Shown piece after piece: positions 1 to 5,174 of a stretch of DNA of 5,174 nucleotides. Every line of letters begins with the position of its first letter. The stretch's first letter is position 1. Origin of the DNA: Acidobacteriaceae bacterium (lineage in GTDB: Bacteria > Acidobacteriota > Terriglobia > Terriglobales > Acidobacteriaceae); contig PMWR01000302.1 of the NCBI GenBank assembly GCA_003166055.1, forward strand, positions 1 to 5,174. Direction: 5' to 3'. The notes below the pieces were generated by a model. It did not search any database, was not told the DNA's origin, and saw nothing but the letters and a program-made list of their open reading frames with translations. Both the position numbers and the translations under genes were made by a program.

Positions 1-57
1 AAGCTGCTGAAGCCGCTGCTGGAGAGGCTGCTGGCGATTCATGCGGCGGCGGGTTAG
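1..57 (+). CDS. 3' end of an upstream gene, product unknown (partial)
   Basis: The first reading frame is open from base 1 to a TAG at 55-57, giving 18 C-terminal residues: a leucine- and alanine-rich stretch with interspersed Lys, Glu and Arg (KLLKPLLERLLA, then IHAAAG). It looks like an amphipathic helix. Fifteen of the 18 codons end in G, which matches the codon habit of the peptidase gene downstream. Frame 3 is also open across this stretch, up to a TGA at 120-122, but its third positions are mostly A or T, so frame 1 is preferred. The stop codon lies inside the first unit of the octamer array that follows. The gene starts outside the window and too little is visible to name a family. Confidence 0.6.
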   Translation, partial: KLLKPLLERLLAIHAAAG

Positions 58-100
58 CGGGTCAGCTAGTCAGCGGGTCAGCAAGACAGCTAGTCAGCAC
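53..100. repeat. 8-bp tandem array, consensus GTCAGCNN, six units
   Basis: Six consecutive octamers start at 53, 61, 69, 77, 85 and 93. The core GTCAGC is exact in units 2, 3, 4 and 6. Unit 1 reads GTTAGC and unit 5 reads GACAGC. The two variable bases are GG, TA, GG, AA, TA and AC in order. The period is kept exactly with no insertions. Unit 1 overlaps the last codon and the TAG stop of the upstream gene, and further TAG triplets fall in the same frame at 67-69 and 91-93. The sequence from 101 no longer fits well. The array lies between two co-directional genes, 58 bases before the peptidase start codon. Its role is unknown; a slippage-derived microsatellite is the simplest explanation. Confidence 0.85.
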
Positions 101-111
101 GGCTGCGAATG

Positions 112-134
112 CCAAGCTATGAGCGCATAGCTGG
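112..134 (+). promoter_or_regulatory. Perfect hairpin in the leader of the S9 peptidase gene
   Basis: AGCTATG (115-121) and CATAGCT (126-132) are exact reverse complements separated by the four-base loop AGCG. Two further C-G pairs (112-113 with 133-134) can extend the stem if A114 is bulged. The structure starts 12 bases after the octamer array and ends 23 bases before the peptidase ATG. No U-run follows (the next bases are ATTTCGCC), so it is a poor intrinsic terminator. It could be an operator palindrome, an mRNA 5' structure or part of the upstream gene's 3' end. Only the complementarity is seen; the function is inferred. Confidence 0.4.
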
Positions 135-157
135 ATTTCGCCTGATAGCATTTCTGT

Positions 158-2299
158 ATGTTTTTCTCTTCTCTTCGGACTTCCCTGCGCGCTTCTCTGA
201 TTGCCGGTGCATTTCTGGTTCTGAGCACCGGGTTACACTTTTCCAACGCATTAGCGCAAGAGACGCACGCCGCCACCGAACCGGACCGTGCCCACATGGA
301 GGAGGTCCTCAAGGGGCTGAACCGGGGCCGGTCGGTGGGGCAGGTTGCAGTGTCGCCGGACGGCAAGCGGCTGGCCTGGATTCAGATGGGAAAAGAGGGA
401 GTCGAGATTCGCCTGGCTCCGCTCGACGTTTTGGCCAAGAGCGAGCGCATCACCGCTGCCTCCAAGCCGGAGCAGCATTGCCACGAGAACGATCTTGCCT
501 GGTCGTCGGACGGAAAGGCGCTGGCATTTTTCTCGGATTGCGCCAAGCTGGGCGAGCAGACGGACCTCTATGTTGCTGCGGTTGATGGCGGGCCGGCGCG
601 GCGGCTGACGGAACTGAAGGGCTACGTACACGAATTGGCCTTTTCGCCGGACGGGTCGAAGTTGGCATTCCTTTATGTGGAGGGCGCAACGCGGCCTGCC
701 GGAGCGCTGGCGGCGATGAAGCCGCCTTCGGGCGTGATTGGTGAGGACGGCGTTGAGGTTCAGCGGGTTGCGGTTGCTGATGTGGATGCAGCCAAGCCGG
801 TTGAGCCAGCCCAACCCACGCCGGCGAATCTGCATGTGTATGAATTCGACTGGTCGCCGGACTCGAAGGGGCTGGCTTATGTGGCTGCCAATCCGCCAGG
901 AGAGAACAACTGGTGGGTCGCGAAGCTTTACACGCAGACGCTTGATGGCGCGCCCAAGGCGATTCTGGCGCCGGCCGAGGTATCCGGGCCGCTGCACGGA
1001 TTGCAGATTGCGGTGCCTCGGTGGTCGCCGGACGGCAAGGCAATTGCGTTTATCGGCGGACTGATGAGCGACCAGGGGTCGACCGGCGGCGACGTGTGGC
1101 TGGTGTCAGGTGCGGGAGGCGAGCCGGTTGACTTGACGGTGAATCGGCCCACTTCGCCGGCCTGGATCGTATGGGACGGCAACGAGCGCATCTATGTCAG
1201 CGAGCTGGCGGGCGGTGACGCACAACTTGTGCAGCTCAATATCGAGGGCGGGTCCGAGCACGCCATTTCGAGCGGTGCAATCCCGGTGACGAGCTTCGGG
1301 AAGCCTGTGTTCAGCATTCCGGGAAGCGTGGGAGATGGGCGGCTGCAGTTGAGTCTTTCGTCGTCGGCCGATCACAAACTGTGGGTGTTTCACGCCAGCA
1401 GCTTCGATCACGCCACGGAGATTTACGAGGCAAAGGTGGGTAACTCCACGGACGCGGGCCTGGATGGCGTAACCCAGCTCTCGCATTTGAATGACGGCGT
1501 GGAACCGGCGTGGGGCAAGTCGGTTTCGCTCGAGTGGACCAGCGACAAGTTCAAGGTGCAGGGGTGGCTGTTGCTGCCCAAGGACTACGATCCGGATAAG
1601 AAGTATCCGCTGATTGTGGAGGTACACGGCGGGCCAGCCGCGGCAGCCGAGGCGCGCTGGGGCGGTGGTGGCGGACTGAGCGCGACGGCGTTTTCGGCGC
1701 TGGGCTACTTTGTGCTGCAGCCCAATCCGCGGGGCAGTTATGGACAGGGCGAGAAGTTCACGCAGGCCAACCGCAAGGATTTCGGCTATGGCGACCTCCG
1801 CGACATTCTGGCCGGGGTGGACGCGGTTCTGGCCAAGTATCCGGTGGACCCGAGCAGGGTTGGGATTACGGGGTGGAGCTACGGCGGGTTCATGACGATG
1901 TTTGCCGTCACGCAGACCAACCGGTTCAAAGCCGCGGTTTCCGGCGCGGGGCTTTCCAACTGGCAGAGCTACTATGGCGAGAACTCGATCGACCAGTGGA
2001 TGATTCCTTACTTTGGCGCTTCGGTTTACGACGACCCGGCGGTCTACGCCAAGAGCTCGGCCATCAATTTCATCAAGCAGGTGCACACGCCTACGCTGGT
2101 GGTGGTGGGTGACCGGGACGGCGAGTGTCCCGCGCCCCAGTCCTACGAGTTCTGGCATGCTTTGCGCGACCAGCATGTGACCACACAGCTGGTCGTTTAT
2201 CCGAATGAGGGGCACGGCTTTGTCGATCCGGCGCATCGGCGCGATGTGATGGAGCGTGCCGTGGAGTGGTTTGAGCACTTCATGCCGGCTGGGCAATAG
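158..2299 (+). CDS. Secreted S9-family (prolyl oligopeptidase-type) serine peptidase
   Basis: This 713-residue protein is predicted to be an exported serine peptidase that cleaves oligopeptides; substrate preference cannot be read from the sequence. Residues 1-33 form a Sec signal peptide (Arg7 and Arg11, hydrophobic core, cleavage after ALA33). Residues about 45-430 carry recurring propeller motifs: SPDG at 66, SSDG at 116, SPDG at 163, SPDS at 233 and SPDG at 290. The alpha/beta-hydrolase domain spans about 450-713, with HGGP at 490, NPRGSYGQG at 523 and the nucleophile elbow GWSYGG, Ser574. The other expected catalytic residues are Asp654 in GDRDGECP and His686 in NEGHGF, so the triad is complete. 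Length fits the S9 family. An in-frame TAG at 146-148 and the absence of any other ATG, GTG or TTG before the signal peptide fix the start at 158, although no Shine-Dalgarno is visible. It is closest to the S9C/acylaminoacyl-peptidase-like or DPP-like branch; the exact subfamily is uncertain. Confidence 0.93.
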   Translation: MFFSSLRTSLRASLIAGAFLVLSTGLHFSNALAQETHAATEPDRAHMEEVLKGLNRGRSVGQVAVSPDGKRLAWIQMGKEGVEIRLAPLDVLAKSERITAASKPEQHCHENDLAWSSDGKALAFFSDCAKLGEQTDLYVAAVDGGPARRLTELKGYVHELAFSPDGSKLAFLYVEGATRPAGALAAMKPPSGVIGEDGVEVQRVAVADVDAAKPVEPAQPTPANLHVYEFDWSPDSKGLAYVAANPPGENNWWVAKLYTQTLDGAPKAILAPAEVSGPLHGLQIAVPRWSPDGKAIAFIGGLMSDQGSTGGDVWLVSGAGGEPVDLTVNRPTSPAWIVWDGNERIYVSELAGGDAQLVQLNIEGGSEHAISSGAIPVTSFGKPVFSIPGSVGDGRLQLSLSSSADHKLWVFHASSFDHATEIYEAKVGNSTDAGLDGVTQLSHLNDGVEPAWGKSVSLEWTSDKFKVQGWLLLPKDYDPDKKYPLIVEVHGGPAAAAEARWGGGGGLSATAFSALGYFVLQPNPRGSYGQGEKFTQANRKDFGYGDLRDILAGVDAVLAKYPVDPSRVGITGWSYGGFMTMFAVTQTNRFKAAVSGAGLSNWQSYYGENSIDQWMIPYFGASVYDDPAVYAKSSAINFIKQVHTPTLVVVGDRDGECPAPQSYEFWHALRDQHVTTQLVVYPNEGHGFVDPAHRRDVMERAVEWFEHFMPAGQ

Positions 2300-2304
2300 C
2301 CGGC
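2284..2304 (+). terminator. Weak GC stem overlapping the peptidase stop codon
   Basis: Two copies of GCCGGC (2284-2289 and 2299-2304) can pair into a six-base GC stem with a nine-base loop that contains the first two bases of the peptidase TAG stop. The unit is itself palindromic, so many pairings are possible. No T-tract follows (GGGTCGGCGACTCC), so a classic intrinsic terminator is not supported. It may be only codon bias in GC-rich DNA. Confidence 0.15.
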
Positions 2305-2331
2305 GGGTCGGCGACTCCTCATCCGCTCCCC

Positions 2332-2357
2332 GGCGTGCTTTCCAGGCGTGCTCTCCA
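2332..2357. repeat. 13-bp tandem duplication with one mismatch
   Basis: GGCGTGCTTTCCA at 2332-2344 is followed directly by GGCGTGCTCTCCA at 2345-2357, a head-to-tail duplication with a single T/C difference. It lies 33 bases after the peptidase stop. It is most simply a slippage duplication; a paired protein-binding site cannot be excluded. Confidence 0.7.
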
Positions 2358-2484
2358 AACAAGGTCCGACGGAGTCTATTGGATGAGAGCTAAAAATGGG
2401 CACGGAAACGGTCCTGGCAGCTTTGTACCGATGGCCGCCCCGTCCTGATACACTTTTCTTTGGAGTTGTCTGAGCGTGTTGCGC

Positions 2485-2525
2485 TGACCGGCTGCATGGA
2501 AGAGCGTACTGCCGGGAGCCGGTCA
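2485..2525. promoter_or_regulatory. 9-bp perfect inverted repeat upstream of the lipoprotein gene
   Basis: TGACCGGCT (2485-2493) and AGCCGGTCA (2517-2525) are exact reverse complements separated by 23 bases. GCA (2494-2496) and TGC (2510-2512) can add three pairs if four bases (CGGG, 2513-2516) bulge. The right arm's GCCGGT (2518-2523) can alternatively pair with ACCGGC at 2540-2545, so two mutually exclusive structures are possible. There is no U-run after either. It lies about 130 bases before the lipoprotein ATG. An operator dyad or a 5' UTR structure are both possible; the function is inferred only. Confidence 0.4.
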
Positions 2526-2643
2526 CTTGAGCGGATTCCACCGGCGGCAGGCCAACCATGGGGCATGTTGACGGGCCGCTTTTAACCCATTTTTCTTTTA
2601 CAGATTTGGATAGACCGTTCCGCGGTTTCAAGCGGCGGGGCGG

Positions 2644-2649
2644 GGAGGA
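2644..2649 (+). promoter_or_regulatory. Strong ribosome binding site of the lipoprotein gene
   Basis: GGAGGA ends three bases before the ATG at 2653, a close match to the anti-Shine-Dalgarno complement at slightly short spacing. It supports the chosen start and contrasts with the peptidase gene, which has no such site. Confidence 0.75.
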
Positions 2650-2652
2650 TTC

Positions 2653-5169
2653 ATGCGGCGGTTTTTGACGCTTGTCAGTTTGTTGTGCGTGGCCATTCCT
2701 GCTGGGATTTCGATCTCCGGCTGCACTCGCAACCCGGATGCGAACTACTGCAATGGCCAAGGTTACGGGTTGAAGATCACGGACGTGGATTACGTCACGC
2801 TGACTCCGGTGACCGCTGGCGTCTCCATTGCCTTTGGGCAGACCCAGCAGATCGCCTCGCCCACGGCGAAGACCTGCAAGGGCACGACGGCCAGTGTCGC
2901 AGCCTACACGTACGGCACCTCGAACAACCAGCTGGTTGATTTATCGCCGTCCGGCACCATGTGCGCCGGCACCTGGAACCGCAATACGGGTGGCGGCATC
3001 GCCAACTACACCGTCTGCAACAAGCCGGATCCGCTGCCCACGACCAACGGGCTGCCTTATGCGATTGCTTACGTCACAGCGTCAGCAAACTCGGTGACTT
3101 CGAATCCGGTGCAGGTTTACGTGCATGACCAGGTGACCTCGGTGAGCCTTGTCACAACTCCCTTGTCCGGAAGCGGCAATCAGTGCTTTTCACAGGGCAC
3201 CCAGGCCACGCTCGACGCGGAGGCGTGCTTTGTCAGCAACAACACGCAGTACGAGCTGTGCGCACCGCCGTCGGTGGTGGCCAGCGGCAAATTTGCCTGC
3301 CAGGGCGGACCTCCTCCCGGCGTGGCCGCGAGTTCGATCCCTGACTGCACGGCGTCAATCGGCACGCTCAGCTACATTGTCGGCACGCCCAACATCGGCA
3401 CCATCAGCACCAACACCACCACCAACCAGGTGAGCATTACCGCGGCACAACCGGGCACCACGGTCATTACCGCATCGGTTGCGGGCTCGGGTTCGTCGGC
3501 TGGCTACTTCTCCACCTGCCCGCCGAAATCGATCAACGTGACGCTGGCGAACGGCGAGACCAGCGGGACGGTCACCCAGGGTGTCACTCAGAGCCTGACC
3601 ACCTCGGTCATCGATACCGCGGGTAACCCGATCACCGGCTTGGCCCTCACCTATCAGTCAACCGATCCGATCGATATTACGGCGGGTAGCGGAGGCGCGA
3701 TCACCACCAACTTCCCCGGGATCGCTTCGGTCTATGCGGTCTGCGAGCCAGGCAGCTGTAATCCGGCGCCGATCAACGAATACGGATTGTATGGCACCGG
3801 GCTTTCTATTTCATCGAACCCAGTGAAGATAACCACCCCCGGCACCGCCAGCGACTACGTCTGGTTTGGCGCTCCGGGCCAGTCGCAGTATTTCGTTCCC
3901 ATCGAATTGCTGACCGGGACGGTGGGTTCCACGGTTCGGCTGCCTTATGTGCCGAACTCGATGGTAGAGGACCGGATCGGCAACGATCTTTATTTCGGTT
4001 CGAGCCACGAGCTGATGATTTACCAAACGCTCAACAACACGCTGGCCAAGGTAGACACAACTGCCCCAGGCGTGGTCCTGGCGGTATCGCCGAACGATAC
4101 GACGCTGCTTATCAACGACCAGGAGCGGCAGCTCTTCTACCTCTACAACGCAAGCGGCGGCATTACCGGAACGTTTGGCGGGATGGGCACCTCCGCTTCG
4201 TGGACTCCCGACTCGCAGACCCTGTACATCACGGATAGTTCGGCGGCGAACGTTGGGGGCGTCACGGGACACACGGATACGTTGTACGTCTACAACGCGA
4301 ACACGGGATTTACTTCCATCCCGCTGGCGGCTTCCAGCGCAACCAATCCGGGCGCGCAGAACCTGGCCATTACCATCCCCGGCGTGGGCGCGTTTCTCAG
4401 CGGCAATCCCACGGTGGCGCACACCTGGTGCCCCAGCGGCACCGTGGGCAGCGAAGCCAGCATGCTTTTTTATCCGCAAGGACCGGCTCCGGACAATACG
4501 GTCACAGCGGATACCGATGTTCTGGCCGCGACCACCGATGGCAATCACATCCTGGGCGCATCTGTACCGGCGTCCGGCGGCCCAATCACTTTGTCTGACA
4601 TCGGGGTGTCGATACCTTCGTTGAACTGCCTGCCGTCAAATGTCAGCGATACTTCGCTGCCCAATGGGGCTTCGCTTTCGCCGCTGGTGCTTGGAACCAC
4701 GCTGAACCAGGCGCAGATTCCCGCTCCCGCCTCGGTCGTAAATCAGGTGGTGCCTTCGCCAGGCTCCAATTTGGCCTTCGTCACTTACAACCCCGCGGCA
4801 GGCTCCACAGCCGCTGCCTCGCTGCCCTATTATCTTCCTGGCACCGGCGGCGCGGCAGGCACGGTGGGCTCGGTGCCACTGACGGCAAGCGGCGGCACGG
4901 CTCCGACGGCCCCCATCTTCGGAGCTTTCAGCCCGGATAGCTCTTACTTCTTCGTCTCGACGGCAGGCGACAACATGATTCACTACATCACGATTCCGGC
5001 CAATCCATCGACCGCGACGCCGCCGGTTGACTCGCAGCAGATTGCTCCCAATCTGCCCGCTTGCGCACCTACCGACGAAGGCTGCACATTTACCACCAAG
5101 AGCCCCGCGCCACCGTCGGGAATTGTGCCGGCAACCTATATCGCCGTCAAGCCGCGCTCCACAACCTAA
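2653..5169 (+). CDS. Large lipoprotein with Ig-like repeats and a propeller-like C-terminal half
   Basis: This is an 838-residue exported lipoprotein of unknown role. Arg2-Arg3, a hydrophobic core and the lipobox ISGC place the lipidated Cys at 24; Thr25 at +2 gives no Asp inner-membrane retention signal. Residues about 40-157, 158-300 and 301-398 look like three Ig-like (BIG-type) beta domains rich in Thr, Ser, Gly and Asn. Each ends in a strand such as NPVQVYVHD, KSINVTLANG or NPVKITTPG. From about 400 on, repeating strands with SPND, TPDS and SPDS turns (479, 518 and 760) suggest a WD40/YVTN-type propeller. There are 16 Cys after the lipid Cys, 12 of them before residue 370, including a C364-x4-C369 pair. 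They would suit disulfides outside the cytoplasm. No catalytic motif is seen. Binding, adhesion or a surface scaffold role is plausible but inferred. The ATG is fixed by GGAGGA and the signal peptide; the gene ends in TAA. Confidence 0.85.
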   Translation: MRRFLTLVSLLCVAIPAGISISGCTRNPDANYCNGQGYGLKITDVDYVTLTPVTAGVSIAFGQTQQIASPTAKTCKGTTASVAAYTYGTSNNQLVDLSPSGTMCAGTWNRNTGGGIANYTVCNKPDPLPTTNGLPYAIAYVTASANSVTSNPVQVYVHDQVTSVSLVTTPLSGSGNQCFSQGTQATLDAEACFVSNNTQYELCAPPSVVASGKFACQGGPPPGVAASSIPDCTASIGTLSYIVGTPNIGTISTNTTTNQVSITAAQPGTTVITASVAGSGSSAGYFSTCPPKSINVTLANGETSGTVTQGVTQSLTTSVIDTAGNPITGLALTYQSTDPIDITAGSGGAITTNFPGIASVYAVCEPGSCNPAPINEYGLYGTGLSISSNPVKITTPGTASDYVWFGAPGQSQYFVPIELLTGTVGSTVRLPYVPNSMVEDRIGNDLYFGSSHELMIYQTLNNTLAKVDTTAPGVVLAVSPNDTTLLINDQERQLFYLYNASGGITGTFGGMGTSASWTPDSQTLYITDSSAANVGGVTGHTDTLYVYNANTGFTSIPLAASSATNPGAQNLAITIPGVGAFLSGNPTVAHTWCPSGTVGSEASMLFYPQGPAPDNTVTADTDVLAATTDGNHILGASVPASGGPITLSDIGVSIPSLNCLPSNVSDTSLPNGASLSPLVLGTTLNQAQIPAPASVVNQVVPSPGSNLAFVTYNPAAGSTAAASLPYYLPGTGGAAGTVGSVPLTASGGTAPTAPIFGAFSPDSSYFFVSTAGDNMIHYITIPANPSTATPPVDSQQIAPNLPACAPTDEGCTFTTKSPAPPSGIVPATYIAVKPRSTT

Positions 5170-5174
5170 GCTGC

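Larger units (their letters stand above)
2300..2652. other. 353-base intergenic region, probable leader of the lipoprotein gene
   Basis: No convincing gene is seen on either strand. The region is less G-biased than the flanking genes and holds several small signals. These are a 13-bp tandem duplication (2332-2357), a 21-codon ORF behind GGAG (2383-2448), and an 11-base pyrimidine-rich motif that occurs twice with one mismatch (2451-2461 and 2588-2598). There is also a 9-bp inverted repeat (2485-2525) and the ribosome binding site of the lipoprotein gene (2644-2649). TTGACG at 2568-2573 is a good -35-like hexamer, but the bases 17 further on are TTTTCT, a poor -10, so no promoter is called. 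ATGGG (2558-2562) can pair with CCCAT (2586-2590), followed by TTTTCTTTT. That is a terminator-like layout, but with only five pairs and a 23-base loop. The length and the independent ribosome binding site argue that the lipoprotein gene has its own transcript. Confidence 0.6.

Noticed and set aside
109..585. 158-codon open frame on the + strand overlapping the start of the peptidase gene
   Set aside because: Its translation past base 158 is Arg-, Gly- and Pro-rich out-of-frame sequence with no domain, and the overlapping frame encodes a complete S9 peptidase with a signal peptide.
2304..2312. CGGGTCGGC after the peptidase stop, resembling CGGGTCAGC after the upstream gene's stop
   Set aside because: Eight of nine bases match, but there is no 8-bp periodicity here, so a decayed second array is not supported.
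1106..2362. 418-codon open frame on the - strand antisense to the peptidase gene
   Set aside because: It is a typical antisense shadow in GC-rich DNA: Arg/His/Pro-rich, with no recognisable motif, and fully explained by the codon bias of the peptidase.
2496..2585. 29-codon ORF inside the intergenic region
   Set aside because: No Shine-Dalgarno precedes its ATG, and it runs through the inverted repeat; chance is sufficient.
2568..2596. Sigma-70-like promoter with TTGACG as -35
   Set aside because: The -35 is good but at 17-base spacing the -10 would be TTTTCT, lacking the key A at position 2 and the other conserved bases; not called as a feature.
3811..4548. 245-codon open frame on the - strand inside the lipoprotein gene
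   Set aside because: Its composition is Arg/Gly/Val-rich with no domain, and the + strand frame has a ribosome binding site, lipobox and coherent repeats.
1..5174. CRISPR array, tRNA or rRNA, insertion sequence, phage or toxin-antitoxin genes
   Set aside because: None is visible: no spaced long repeats, no tRNA-like cloverleaf, no transposase or integrase motif, and both full frames are explained by other families.

Overview
The window is GC-rich bacterial DNA. It holds three genes, all on the + strand: the last codons of an upstream gene, a complete secreted S9-family serine peptidase, and a complete large lipoprotein with Ig-like repeats and a propeller-like C-terminal half. The two full products resemble proteins I associate with soil Acidobacteriota (class Terriglobia): exported peptidases with a GDRDGECPAPQS-type Asp motif, and Cys-rich Ig-like lipoproteins ending in a WD40/YVTN-like region. 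That taxonomic guess rests on family resemblance from memory, not on a search.

Layout. Bases 1-57 are the 3' end of a gene ending in TAG. Bases 53-100 are an 8-bp tandem array (consensus GTCAGCNN, six units) that begins inside that stop region. A compact perfect hairpin follows at 112-134. Bases 158-2299 encode the 713-residue S9 peptidase, with a Sec signal peptide, an N-terminal beta-propeller with recurring SPDG-type motifs, and a C-terminal alpha/beta-hydrolase domain with an intact Ser574/Asp654/His686 triad. Its ATG has no visible Shine-Dalgarno sequence. Bases 2300-2652 are a 353-base gap with no convincing gene. It carries a 13-bp tandem duplication, a 9-bp perfect inverted repeat, a repeated pyrimidine-rich motif and a strong ribosome binding site at its end. 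Bases 2653-5169 encode the 838-residue lipoprotein; the window ends five bases after its stop.

How the genes relate. Both full products are predicted to be exported. The peptidase should act outside the cytoplasm on peptides, and the lipoprotein should be membrane-anchored at Cys24 and surface- or periplasm-facing. Nothing in the sequence shows that they work together. The gap with its own structured leader and ribosome binding site suggests the lipoprotein has its own promoter.

I found no RNA gene, mobile element, CRISPR array or phage gene, and no clear sign of an undescribed multi-gene system. The signals least explained by ordinary annotation are the octamer array (53-100), the 9-bp inverted repeat (2485-2525) and the unassigned domain architecture of the lipoprotein.
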